The translations under genes were made by a program, and so were the position numbers. A DNA stretch of 64,000 bases from Phycisphaerales bacterium (GTDB lineage Bacteria > Planctomycetota > Phycisphaerae > UBA1845 > UTPLA1). Shown in pieces: positions 8,131 through 16,453 of this stretch (position 1 is the first letter of the stretch; each line of letters begins with the position of its first letter). Where the stretch lies: positions 1,302,001 through 1,366,000 of the forward strand of contig JACKHI010000001.1 of assembly GCA_020639075.1 (NCBI GenBank), read 5' to 3'. The notes beneath the pieces were generated by a model. It did no database searches, was not told the DNA's origin, and saw nothing but the letters and a program-made list of their open reading frames with translations.

Positions 8131-9018
8131 ATGACCGAAGCCGACGAAGTCGTCATCTCCATACGAAACCTGCGCAAGAGCTTCCGGGGCCGGGACGGCG
8201 CCGAACACGTCGTTCTCCACGACGTCACGTTCGACGTCCATCGCGGCGAGACCATCATCATCATGGGCGGCAGCGGCTGCGGCAAAAGCACGTTGCTCAA
8301 CTGCCTCATCGGCGAGTACGACATCTCCGCGGGCGCCGTCCACTATCGCACGCGCGACATGGAGACGCCCAAGAACATCGTCGGAATGCAGGAATCCGAG
8401 CTCAACGAGATCCGAAAACGATTCGGCATCCTCTTTCAATCCGGCGCCCTGTTCAACTCCATGACGCTCGCCGAGAACGTCGCCCTGCCGCTCAAGGAAC
8501 ACAGCTACGTCGATCCCGAGATCATCGACATCGTCGTCACGCTGAAACTCCAGCAGGTCCATATGCTGCCCCATCGGGACAAGATGCCGTCCATGCTCTC
8601 CGGCGGACAGAAGAAACGCGCCGGCCTCGCGCGCGCGACCGTCCTCGATCCCGAGATTCTCTTCTACGACGAGCCCTCGGCCGGCCTCGATCCCGTCACC
8701 AGCGCAGCGATCGACGAACTCATCATCGACCTGTCCAAGAAACTGAACGTCACGAGCATCGTCGTGACCCATGAAATGGACTCCGCCTTCCGCATCGCCG
8801 ATCGCATGGTCATGCTCGATCACGGTCGCGTCCTGAAGATCGGCCCCCGAGCGGATTTCGAACGGCTCCGCGATACGCCTATTGACGATCTCGCCACACA
8901 CGACGAAAAACTCATGAACCAGTTCCTCAACGGTCTCACGCGAGGCCCCCTGACAGACGCCGAAGGTCTGAGCGAATTCGAGAAACTGCTGGTTCTGAGC
9001 GAGGAGACCAAACACTGA
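8131..9018 (+). CDS. mlaF: MlaF-type ABC transporter ATP-binding protein
   Basis: A 295-residue ABC ATPase. Walker A is GGSGCGKST at about 46-54, the signature LSGGQKKRAGLARA lies near 157-170, Walker B is EILFYDEPSAGLDP near 178-191 and the switch His is in VVTHEMDSA. The segment FGILFQSGALFNSMTLAENV is characteristic of the MlaF/Ttg2A branch that powers phospholipid or organic-solvent transport between inner and outer membrane. It has AGAGG just before the ATG, and its TGA overlaps the ATG of the MCE gene (TGATG), so the two are translationally coupled. About 40 residues at the C-terminus extend beyond the core. The partner permease MlaE is not adjacent. Confidence 0.92.
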   Translation: MTEADEVVISIRNLRKSFRGRDGAEHVVLHDVTFDVHRGETIIIMGGSGCGKSTLLNCLIGEYDISAGAVHYRTRDMETPKNIVGMQESELNEIRKRFGILFQSGALFNSMTLAENVALPLKEHSYVDPEIIDIVVTLKLQQVHMLPHRDKMPSMLSGGQKKRAGLARATVLDPEILFYDEPSAGLDPVTSAAIDELIIDLSKKLNVTSIVVTHEMDSAFRIADRMVMLDHGRVLKIGPRADFERLRDTPIDDLATHDEKLMNQFLNGLTRGPLTDAEGLSEFEKLLVLSEETKH

Positions 9019-10340
9019 TGGCCGAGCAGCGACGCAACGAATTCATGGTCGGCGTGTTCACCATCATCGTCGTGGCCCTCTTCGTCACGATCCTGATCTG
9101 GATCGGCAAGGCCGCGCCCGGCGGACAACAGCGAATCACGATTCGCTTCAAACCGACGCCGATCATGCCGCCCATCAAGGAAAACGCCCAGGTCATCGTC
9201 GGCGGTCAACCCGTCGGCAAAGTCGTCTCGGCCGCGCTCATCAGCGAAGGTGGTTCCGCGAGCGATCGAGCATTCTTCGTCGAAGTCGTCGCCGACATTC
9301 GTGAGGATCTCGTTCTTCACGCCGACTGCGCGGCCGTTCCGGAAGCACCCGCCCTCGGCGGCGACGCCCTCATCAAGCTCGATCTCGGCACGATGCCCGC
9401 CGTGTTCGCTGGCGGCGTCATCGAAGGCTCCGATCCCGCCGGCTTCGCGGGTGTCATGGCCTCAGTCCAATCGGAACTCGATGCCAACAACCCCAAAGGC
9501 CTGCTATCGGCGATCAAGCTCCAACTCGATCCCGACGCCGAGAACTCACTGCTCGGCAAACTCAATACGTCGCTCGACGACGTTAACAGCATGACCTCCG
9601 CACTGGCTCTGGAAATGTCGCCGAGCGACGGCCGCACCCTCATGGGAAAGATTCAGCGCGTCGCCGAGAATATCAACGCCGTCACTGGCTCGCTGAGACA
9701 ACAGTTTGATGACGGCGAGCCCGACGTCTTGCTGACAAAACTTCACTTTGCGATCGACTCGATCAACGGCTCCCTGGAAACCGTCGCCCGCGTCCTGGCG
9801 ACGAGTGAAGCACCGATCACACGAACGCTCGCCAACGTCGAGGACACGAGCGTCCACATCGCGGAGCAAACGGATCCGGACCGCCCCGACAGCCTGATGG
9901 CTGAATTCCGCGCGGCGAGCATCAAGATCAACGAGTCGCTCAAGGACATGAATACCGTCACGAAGACGACGCGCGACGTGCTCGTACTCAATCGAGAGAA
10001 CATCAATCGCATGCTCGTGAACTTCAAGGAATCCAGCGATCACATCAAGACTGGCGTGAAGTATGTGCTTCGAAACCCCTGGCAACTGTTGAACCCGCCC
10101 AATCCGAACGAAATCAAGGAGCAGGCCATTCTCGACGCCGCCCGCAGTTTCGCCGAAGCCGCGACCAGCCTTGACGACGCCACGGCGCAGCTCAAAGCCC
10201 TCGCAGAACTCCACAACGGCACGATTCCGTTCGACGATCCGGATCTGCAACAGCTTCGTGCGGAACTGAAAACCACGCAGGAGAAATACCAGCAGGCGGA
10301 AGCCAAGCTGTGGGCGGAGTTCGGCAAGACGCAGAAGTAA
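9018..10340 (+). CDS. mlaD: MCE/MlaD-family substrate-binding protein
   Basis: A 440-residue protein with an uncleaved N-terminal membrane helix (about 10-31, FMVGVFTIIVVALFVTILIW) followed by the MCE domain: IRFKPTPIMPPIKENAQVIV, then GQPVGKV and later the ALGGDALIKLDLG strand. From about residue 150 the protein is long and helical with heptad-like Leu/Ile spacing, as in MCE proteins whose C-terminal helices form a needle or barrel across the periplasm. MlaD-type proteins bind lipid on the periplasmic face and associate with MlaF and MlaE. It is coupled to mlaF by overlapping codons. Its length (MlaD of E. coli is under 200 residues) places it with the longer-helix MCE proteins. Confidence 0.9.
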   Translation: MAEQRRNEFMVGVFTIIVVALFVTILIWIGKAAPGGQQRITIRFKPTPIMPPIKENAQVIVGGQPVGKVVSAALISEGGSASDRAFFVEVVADIREDLVLHADCAAVPEAPALGGDALIKLDLGTMPAVFAGGVIEGSDPAGFAGVMASVQSELDANNPKGLLSAIKLQLDPDAENSLLGKLNTSLDDVNSMTSALALEMSPSDGRTLMGKIQRVAENINAVTGSLRQQFDDGEPDVLLTKLHFAIDSINGSLETVARVLATSEAPITRTLANVEDTSVHIAEQTDPDRPDSLMAEFRAASIKINESLKDMNTVTKTTRDVLVLNRENINRMLVNFKESSDHIKTGVKYVLRNPWQLLNPPNPNEIKEQAILDAARSFAEAATSLDDATAQLKALAELHNGTIPFDDPDLQQLRAELKTTQEKYQQAEAKLWAEFGKTQK

Positions 10341-10381
10341 TCCACCCGAGGCGTTGAGCCGTCGCGGCGATCAAGACTGCG

Positions 10382-10891
10382 TTAACTCGCCGCGTCGCGC
10401 GCCCAGGTCCGAATGATCGCGTGATGATCGCGCCATGCTTCCCATACGGATTCCGCCCACGCCCGAACAATGCGGGCATGCGCGTCCGCGTCGGCGGCGT
10501 TTGCCACATCGCAGATCGTCAGCCGGCCCGGATCTGTTGGCGGCTGAAGCCAGATCGAAGGCGGGCCGGCGCGCACGGCAAGCCCGATCCGACGCGTGGC
10601 CTCGTCCGAGGTCACGCCGCGTTCCAAAACGTAGTACAGCGAAATCAGATGGACGCCGACTGACTGAATCGAGCGCCTCGATGCCACACCCGGATGCTGA
10701 ACTGCATACGCGTCCACGGTCAATCGATGGCATTCCGGATAGCCGTATTCCCCGTACTCACGACCCAACACATCGCCGTATATCCGCCAACAACCCGGCG
10801 ACGCTCCGATATACGGATGCGTAGGCCCCTCAGTCGCAGGCACGAGAGCGCCGCATCCGACGCACGAAGTAGAAGCATCATCTGAATGCAT
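10382..10891 (-). CDS. DUF5946 family protein
   Basis: A 169-residue protein starting with a CxxC motif (SCVGCGALVP) followed by the family hallmark HPYIGASPGCWRIYGDVLGR at about 26-45. The HRLTVDAYAVQHPG segment and the later ISLYYVLERG helix also match DUF5946 as I remember it. Function is unknown; the Cys and His residues could bind a metal. No signal peptide or membrane helix. The ATG at 10891 has AGGCGG shortly upstream. It is convergent with mlaD, with only 41 bases between them and no obvious terminator hairpin. Confidence 0.82.
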   Translation of the reverse strand: MHSDDASTSCVGCGALVPATEGPTHPYIGASPGCWRIYGDVLGREYGEYGYPECHRLTVDAYAVQHPGVASRRSIQSVGVHLISLYYVLERGVTSDEATRRIGLAVRAGPPSIWLQPPTDPGRLTICDVANAADADAHARIVRAWAESVWEAWRDHHAIIRTWARDAAS

Positions 10892-11003
10892 CGGCCCCGC
10901 CTGCAGTACGCGACCGAACGTGGTTGCGCGTTGAAGAAACGAGAGTCTTCGGGATGAAAAGAGAAGGCAGACGGAGGCCCGTCGAGACGCAATCGACGAT
11001 TGC

Positions 11004-11840
11004 CTACTCCGAATCGATGATGGCGAGAACTACATCCCAATCGTCGGCGAACAGCGGCCCCTCAAACGCCTCAGGCGCAACGCCGACGACGTCAACAGCA
11101 TCCATTTCAATGGACGCATCCATCTCGGGCGAATTCGGCGCCTCTGAACCTCCCGCCGCCGGCGCGGGCTTCGTGGCCGGCGCCGGAGTGACGTCCTTCA
11201 TCGGCTCCATCGGCGCCGCCTTGTCGCTCGATCCTTTGCCGTCGTGGGCGGTTCCCTCCTCGGCGTTCAAAGGCGACTTCCCGACGAGCGGCCGCCCGAA
11301 CTCCTGCACCCAATAGACGCCGTGTTCGCCGCCGAGCCGGACAGCCAGTCCGACCTCCGTGAAATCCGGATCGAGGATATTCGACCGATGCCCCGGCGAT
11401 CGCATCCACTCGCGCATCACCTGCTCGACCGAGTCCTGCCCCGCCCCCAGGTTCTCGCCGATCTTGCGAAACGCATAGCCGAAATCGCCGGCTCGCGAGT
11501 CGATCTTGGAATGGTCGTCCGGATCCTCGTGGGAAAAGAAGCCGCCATCGATCAGGCGGCAGGCATAAAACTCGGCGATGCGATCAAGCGTGTCGTTCCG
11601 CTTTACTGGCGGGAGATTTCGACGCTGGCGTTCGCGGTTCACCCGTTCGAGCATGTCCGCGAGCAGCCGATCCTCATCTGTAGCCTTCATGCACGGATCG
11701 GCCGGCCCCGCCGTCGTCAGGCTGTCGCCGATGATCGTTCGCAGCGCACCGGTATCGTCCTGCTCGCACGCCGCACCGGCGCCGAGCAGCAATGAAGCGA
11801 CCGCCGCGAGCCCAATATGCCGATATCGCCTGCAACCCAC
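11004..11840 (-). CDS. CAP-domain (SCP/PR1, YkwD-like) exported protein, probable lipoprotein
   Basis: I place the start at a GTG (11840) because GAGGG sits nine bases before it and a signal peptide follows at once (IGLAAVASLLLGAGAAC); a TTG at 11885 would add 15 poor residues. The Cys at the end of the hydrophobic stretch suggests lipid anchoring, though the lipobox is imperfect. The mature part contains a CAP domain: LERVNRERQRRNLPPVKRN, then FFSHEDPDDHS, then GENLGAG and the MREWMRSPGHRSNILDP block with its two conserved His, ending in YWVQEFGRP. CAP proteins of bacteria are exported and mostly of unknown function. The C-terminal 80 residues are rich in Pro, Ala and acidic residues and probably disordered. 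Confidence 0.85.
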   Translation of the reverse strand: MGCRRYRHIGLAAVASLLLGAGAACEQDDTGALRTIIGDSLTTAGPADPCMKATDEDRLLADMLERVNRERQRRNLPPVKRNDTLDRIAEFYACRLIDGGFFSHEDPDDHSKIDSRAGDFGYAFRKIGENLGAGQDSVEQVMREWMRSPGHRSNILDPDFTEVGLAVRLGGEHGVYWVQEFGRPLVGKSPLNAEEGTAHDGKGSSDKAAPMEPMKDVTPAPATKPAPAAGGSEAPNSPEMDASIEMDAVDVVGVAPEAFEGPLFADDWDVVLAIIDSE

Positions 11841-12121
11841 CGAGTGGCCCTCGTGTAATATGGGACGAGGAGAGTCCGCGCCCAATTCTAATCTATCCTA
11901 TCGGCGAGCCCCACCCGTTTCTCACGCCTGCGCCGGTCCAATCCGGGAAAAATGCCCTTCCAGCCGGGAAAAGCCCCTTCGCAGCATACGTTGTTACACG
12001 GATCCGAGTTCTGCATCGCACCACACCTTGCGAACCGATAATGATTCGTCGACACTGACCGGCCGCGATATTTGCGTCAATCACCGCCGGATTCCGATTT
12101 TCCGTCGCAACTGGAGCCCAA

Positions 12122-14284
12122 ATGACGACCCACAACCTCCCTCGCCGAATGCGCTGTGCATTCCGCCTTTCCTGCCTGCTTCCCCTCCTTTTGCTCGCAA
12201 ACACCCCGCAATCTGCTCACGCGGCGCCACCAACTGAAGAGCAACTGGAACACGCCACACAACTCCGCGAAGACCTGAGGCAGATGATCGAGCTCGCCCG
12301 CGATCAGGTCTTCCCCGCCCTCGTGAATATCCATGTCTCGACCGTCAGTTATTGGGGAGGCAAGGAGCGTAAAGCGGCTGCGACCGGCAGCGGCACCATC
12401 ATCAGCCCCGAAGGCTACGTCGTGACGAATCAACACGTCACGAATCAAGGCAAGAAATTCCGATGCACATTGGCCGACAAGCAGGAAATCACGGCCTACC
12501 TCATCGGTGAGGACCCGCTGACCGATCTCGCCGTCATCAAACTCGACCTCTCTGAACTGAAGAGCCCCGCCACGCCGTTGCCGGTCGCCCATTTCGGTAG
12601 CTCCGAAGATTTGACGATCGGCGACTACGTCATGGCAATGGGATCGCCCCACTCACTGTCGCGATCCGTCACGCTCGGCATCGTGTCGAACACGGAGCGC
12701 GTCTTCGCCAGCGGCGACGACGACGTCGAGGAGATGGAACTCGATTCCGGTCAGCGCACCGGCCTGTTCACGCGCTGGATCCAGCACGACGCGCTCATCC
12801 GTCCCGGCAACAGCGGCGGCCCCCTCGTCAACCTCAAAGGCGAAATCGTCGGCATCAACGAACTCGGCGGCAATGGCATCGGTTTCGCCATCCCCAGCGA
12901 TCTCGCCCAACAGGTCGTGGACTCGCTGATCGAAAACGGCGAAGTTCCGCGAAGCTGGATCGGCATCAGCATCAAGAGCATTCAGAAAACCGGCTACGAA
13001 CGCGGCGCGATCATCAACTCAATCGTGGAGGGCGGCCCCGCGGACAAGGCCGGCATTCAACCCGGCGACCTGCTCCTGCGTCTCGACGGTGAGGCGGTCA
13101 CGATCCGCTTCAACGAACAGATCCCGCAAATCATGCGAAAAATCGCCGACTATGCGATCGGCACGAATATCCAAGTCACCTGCCAACGCGGCGAGAAGAC
13201 GTTTGATGCGACGATCACAACGGCGAAACTGACCAAAGATCGCGGCGACGAAACATCACTTCGCGGTTGGGGCGTGACGGCGGAAGAAATCACGGACAAG
13301 CTCGCGCGCGACATGAAGTTGCCGGACAAGGCCGGCGCAATGGTTAGCGGAACGCGCTCCGGCGGCCCGGCCGAACTCGCCGAACCGGCCTTGCGCTATG
13401 GCGACATCATCCGCCGCATCGACGGTGAAACGGTCGACTCGCTCGAAGGCCTCGTCGACCGCTACCGCGAAATCATGGATCAGGAAGAACTGCCGGAATA
13501 CCTGCTGATCGAATTCGATCGCCAGGGCAAATCACAGATCACGTTGATCAAACCCAAGCCCGACGATCCCGAGGATCCGCCGCGAGACATCCGCAAGGCA
13601 TGGATCGGCATCGCGACGCAACCCATCGTCGAGAAGCTCGCTCGCCATCTGAACATGGAGGACACCGGGTTCCGCATTACGCGCGTATACCCGCGAACGA
13701 CTGCCGCAAACACCGACCTGAAAGTCGGCGACATCGTCATGGCGCTGAACGGCGAGAAATTCCAGCTCAAAGGCATGCAGGACGGCGGCCTCTTCCAGCG
13801 CGAAGTCAAGAAGCTCGGCATCGGCGATGACGCCGTGCTGACCGTTCTGCGCGACGGCAAGTCGATCGACATTCCCGTCAAAACTCAGCAGACGCCTTGG
13901 TCGCCCGCCGAGGCGCGGCGCACCGAGGATCGCGACTTCGAGATGAACGTTCGCAACATCACGTTCTTCGATCGCGACGACAACCAATGGTCGCCCGACG
14001 TCAAGGGCGTCATTATCGAACAGGCCGAGGGCGGCGGCTGGGCGTCAAACGGCGGCCTGCAGCCCGGCGACCTGATCCAGGAAATCAACGGCATGACGAT
14101 CAAGAGTCGCACGAGCTACAAGCGCGCGATGAAGAAAATCGCCAAGCAGCAACCCGAACGCGTCGTCTTCAAGGTGCTTCGCGGCGCGCAGACACGATTT
14201 CAATACGTAGAACCGGAGTGGAAACCCGAACTGGAAAACAAGGCCGACGATTCCGAGGCCGCAACCGAAACCAACAAGGAGTAG
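12122..14284 (+). CDS. HtrA/DegP-like serine protease with four PDZ-like domains
   Basis: A 720-residue exported protease. The signal peptide covers about 1-35 (RLSCLLPLLLLANTPQSAHA). The trypsin-like domain has a full triad: His in VVTNQHVTNQG, Asp in DPLTDLAVIK and Ser in IRPGNSGGPLV. After it come four PDZ-like segments, at roughly 270-365, 375-465, 480-590 and 610-705, each with a substrate-side loop and a GD(L/I)hxxhNG/DG motif (PGDLLLRLDGE, YGDIIRRIDGE, VGDIVMALNGE, PGDLIQEINGM). Standard DegP has two. It would act in protein quality control or regulated proteolysis in the periplasm. GGAG lies nine bases before the ATG. The downstream gene begins eight bases after its stop codon and encodes a dead relative. 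Confidence 0.92.
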   Translation: MTTHNLPRRMRCAFRLSCLLPLLLLANTPQSAHAAPPTEEQLEHATQLREDLRQMIELARDQVFPALVNIHVSTVSYWGGKERKAAATGSGTIISPEGYVVTNQHVTNQGKKFRCTLADKQEITAYLIGEDPLTDLAVIKLDLSELKSPATPLPVAHFGSSEDLTIGDYVMAMGSPHSLSRSVTLGIVSNTERVFASGDDDVEEMELDSGQRTGLFTRWIQHDALIRPGNSGGPLVNLKGEIVGINELGGNGIGFAIPSDLAQQVVDSLIENGEVPRSWIGISIKSIQKTGYERGAIINSIVEGGPADKAGIQPGDLLLRLDGEAVTIRFNEQIPQIMRKIADYAIGTNIQVTCQRGEKTFDATITTAKLTKDRGDETSLRGWGVTAEEITDKLARDMKLPDKAGAMVSGTRSGGPAELAEPALRYGDIIRRIDGETVDSLEGLVDRYREIMDQEELPEYLLIEFDRQGKSQITLIKPKPDDPEDPPRDIRKAWIGIATQPIVEKLARHLNMEDTGFRITRVYPRTTAANTDLKVGDIVMALNGEKFQLKGMQDGGLFQREVKKLGIGDDAVLTVLRDGKSIDIPVKTQQTPWSPAEARRTEDRDFEMNVRNITFFDRDDNQWSPDVKGVIIEQAEGGGWASNGGLQPGDLIQEINGMTIKSRTSYKRAMKKIAKQQPERVVFKVLRGAQTRFQYVEPEWKPELENKADDSEAATETNKE

Positions 14285-14291
14285 TTTCTTG

Positions 14292-15140
14292 ATGTCACTC
14301 TTCACGACAGCTTTTTTCACGGCGGCGACGCTGTTCTCCACAGCCGTCGCAGCGCCGAACGATGCGGCCTCGGCCGGCGCCGAGTATCGAGCCGTCCTGG
14401 ACGTCGCCACGCCGAGCCTCGTCACTGTCAAGTTCGTGCTGAAAGTCTCCGGCCCGCGAGGAACGCAGGATGTGGAACGCGAGATCACGGCGACGATGAT
14501 CGACAAATCCGGCCTGATCCTCTGCGCCGGCGTCCAGTTGGGCACGTCGAAGCTCTACCGCCGAATGGGATCCGTCACGCCGACGGACATCAAAATCCTT
14601 ATCGGTGACGACACCGTCGGCATCGACGCAAAACTGATCGCGACGGATGCGGAACTCGACCTCGCCTGGATCCGCGTAAAGGATGCGACGAAGCTCCCCG
14701 CCAACGTCAATGTCGCGGACTACTCCAAACCGCAGACAGCCTCGCTGGGCGATCGCGTTTTCTCTGTCAAGCGGATGGAGAAGTTCTTCGATCGGGCGCC
14801 CGTCGTGATGGAAGGTCGCATTGCGGGTGAAACCAAAAAGCCGCGGGAGATGCTTGTCGGCGGCGCGGGTCTGGATCTCGAACCCGGCATGCCCGTCTTT
14901 GCAGCCAACGGTATGGTCATCGGCGTCGCCGTCTTCCAGGCACCCGACCCCGAGGACATGGAAGGCGCCGGCGGCAGCAACGCCACGCTGATCCTCCCGA
15001 CGGAGCAGCTCAACAAGGCGACGCAGCGCGCCCTCGCAGCAGCAGCCGAGGAAGCCGAGGAAGAAGACGACAGCGGCATCACGCCCCCGCCCACGGCCGA
15101 AAAGAAGACCGACGCCCCCGCGAAGGAAGACGAGGAATAA
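14292..15140 (+). CDS. Trypsin-fold pseudoprotease paired with the HtrA protease
   Basis: A 282-residue exported protein with a signal peptide (MSLFTTAFFTAATLFSTAVA). The middle follows the trypsin-like fold of the preceding gene: the SLVTVKFVL strand, ATMIDKSGLILCAGVQLG where active proteases have the His motif, DAELDLAWIRVKD at the Asp position, and LDLEPGMPVFAANGMVIGV where GNSGGP and the strand after it should be. The Asp is kept but the His and Ser motifs are gone, so it should not cleave peptide bonds. The C-terminus is acidic and Pro-rich. It is eight bases downstream of the HtrA gene and followed by a strong terminator, so the two form an operon; a regulatory or binding partner role is my inference. 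Confidence 0.8.
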   Translation: MSLFTTAFFTAATLFSTAVAAPNDAASAGAEYRAVLDVATPSLVTVKFVLKVSGPRGTQDVEREITATMIDKSGLILCAGVQLGTSKLYRRMGSVTPTDIKILIGDDTVGIDAKLIATDAELDLAWIRVKDATKLPANVNVADYSKPQTASLGDRVFSVKRMEKFFDRAPVVMEGRIAGETKKPREMLVGGAGLDLEPGMPVFAANGMVIGVAVFQAPDPEDMEGAGGSNATLILPTEQLNKATQRALAAAAEEAEEEDDSGITPPPTAEKKTDAPAKEDEE

Positions 15141-15172
15141 GTCCGCGTCGATCCACATTGCATGAATGAATG

Positions 15173-15217
15173 AAAGCCGGCGTCGCGATCACACTCGCGA
15201 CGCCGGCTTTTCTCTTT
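15173..15217 (+). terminator. Rho-independent terminator of the HtrA operon
   Basis: A perfect stem of about 16 bp (AAAGCCGGCGTCGCGA with its complement) closed by a six-base loop and followed by TTTTCTCTTTT. It lies 33 bases after the stop codon of the pseudoprotease gene. Confidence 0.92.
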
Positions 15218-15317
15218 TGTTCGCCATCGATTCCCCAAGAACCACTCGATTGGAGTGGACGTGGCGGCGCCAGGCAGGGCCGCCGTGTCCTCACGGCGGT
15301 GTAAGGCTCACACACGC

Positions 15318-15805
15318 GCGGGTGCACCAACTTCTGCGCCTGCAAAGGTCGGGGACGCACCCCACCCGGCCAACAAGAAAACCGCGGGTGCCCCATCCTT
15401 TGCGAATGCAAAGGTTGGGGACTCACCCCAGCTCGCCAGCACGAGAGGCTCTTCACGGAAAATCGGAGGACGCGCGACTTGCGTTAAGCGCGGGTGCCCC
15501 ATCCTTTGCGAATGCAAAGGTTGGGGACTCACCCCAGTTCGCCAGCACGAGAGGGTCATTACGGAAAATCGAAAGACGCGCAACTTGCGTTAAGCTCCGC
15601 GCGGGTGCCCCATCCTTTGCGAATGCAAAGGTTGGGGATTCACCCCAGTTCGCCAGCACGAGAGGGTCATTACGGAAAATCGGAAGACGCGCAACTTGCG
15701 CGCGGGTGCCCCATCCTTTGCGAATGCAAAGGTTGGGGACTCACCCCAGCTCGCCAGCACGAGAGGCTCTTCACGGAAAATCGGAGGACGCGCGACTTGC
15801 GTTAA
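15318..15805. repeat. Tandem repeat: four units of 101-111 bp plus a degenerate copy
   Basis: Units start with GCGGGTGCCCC at 15384, 15490, 15601 and 15702, giving spacings of 106, 111 and 101 bases; a shorter diverged copy starts at 15318. Each unit holds the hairpin CCTTTGC-GAAT-GCAAAGG, then a CGCCAGCACGAGAG segment and a CACGGAAAATCG-like segment ending in CTTGCGTTAAGC or a shortened version. Units 1 and 4 share one set of variants (CTCGCC, GGCTCTTCACGG), units 2 and 3 another (TTCGCC, GGGTCATTACGG), an A-B-B-A order. All six frames are largely open here, but only because the repeat lacks stops; no coding is supported. A separate hairpin (GCCGCCGTG-TCCT-CACGGCGGT) lies just upstream, at about 15279-15300. 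Confidence 0.9.
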
Positions 15806-15960
15806 GCTCCGCGACTCGATCACCCACCACACCGGTCGCTCGAATTCTCCCTGCACGCTGAAAGCGTGCCCTATGCCGAGCCCAGGGCAAGTGCAGCCCG
15901 CGAAGCGGGCAAACGCAGCCCTGGGTCCCGTTTCAACCAACGATTCAAGCACTGAAAGTG
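15806..15960. repeat. Mosaic hairpin repeat, copy 1 (inverted relative to copy near 36.5 kb)
   Basis: Directly after the tandem field lies a block with stacked palindromes: CTGCACGCTGAAAGCGTGCC, then GCCCAGGGCAAGTGCAGCCC, then CGCGAAGCGGGC and GCAGCCCTGGGTCCC. About 75 bases (roughly 15856-15931) match the reverse complement of about 36407-36483 with few differences. The flanking GATCACCCACC and CGCGACTTGCGTT segments also match the other copy in inverted order. The outermost part pairs ACTGAAAGTGCG near 15950 with CGCACTTTCAGTGC near 36373. Confidence 0.85.
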
Positions 15961-16046
15961 CGAGATAATCACCCGATATTCGCGTAGTTCGAAATCATGA
16001 AAATCGCGTCGCGCGCGTGAATTGATTCCCCGAAAACTCGTAACAA

Positions 16047-16083
16047 GAAAAACGCCGAGGCACGCAAAACGTCCCTCGGCGTC
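16047..16083 (-). terminator. Terminator downstream of the small membrane-protein genes
   Basis: On the minus strand ACGCCGAGG pairs with CCTCGGCGT around a loop that can pair further, followed by TTTTTCTTG. It lies about 30 bases after the stop codon at 16111. Confidence 0.8.
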
Positions 16084-16110
16084 ATCGAATTCAGACGTTG
16101 AAAGCTCGAA

Positions 16111-16404
16111 TCAACCGCCGTCGCCGAGCGCCTTGCCCAGGTCGATCGCATCCCAAAGCGTCAGCGTCCGCGTCGTCGGTTCATAGCTGTACATGATCAT
16201 CCGCCTCGCCGCTGCATCAGTGACGAATACGACTTCGCTATTTTCCGTGAACTGGCTCGTGACCATGATGTAATCGCCGCCGCGATCCAGCTGGCCAAGG
16301 GCCATCGCCTGTTGCGGAAGCGACGTCGTCACGATGACCGCCGCCAGCAGGATGACGGCCGTGATCGAGAGTATTCCGATCGTCAGGTTCTTGTTGTCAT
16401 TCAT
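16111..16404 (-). CDS. Small membrane-anchored protein, paralog of its neighbour
   Basis: A 97-residue protein with one N-terminal hydrophobic helix (about 8-30, TIGILSITAVILLAAVIV) and an outside part of about 60 residues. The outside part aligns with the product of the next gene upstream: DYIMV against NYSMV, then a short variable loop, a hydrophobic strand (VVFVTD against ALYLID), Arg-Arg, and a final DLGKAL against DLQRDF. No Cys or catalytic pattern. I do not recognise the family. The strand pattern is reminiscent of one beta-propeller blade, but that is speculative. It is the last of three genes and is followed by a terminator. Confidence 0.68.
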   Translation of the reverse strand: MNDNKNLTIGILSITAVILLAAVIVTTSLPQQAMALGQLDRGGDYIMVTSQFTENSEVVFVTDAAARRMIMYSYEPTTRTLTLWDAIDLGKALGDGG

Positions 16405-16453
16405 TGCGAATCGCTCGCTTTCTATCGTTCGGCTTGATCGCCGGAATGTCTGG

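Noticed and set aside
15318..15805. CRISPR array
   Set aside because: Units are direct repeats but contiguous, about 105 bases long with no short repeat-plus-unique spacer pattern, and no cas genes are present.
15166..15970. Several overlapping open frames on both strands over the tandem repeat field, some with repeated peptide patterns
   Set aside because: The same repeat is open in many frames because it lacks stop codons. There is no ribosome binding site, and the hairpin-rich sequence is shared with intergenic loci elsewhere.
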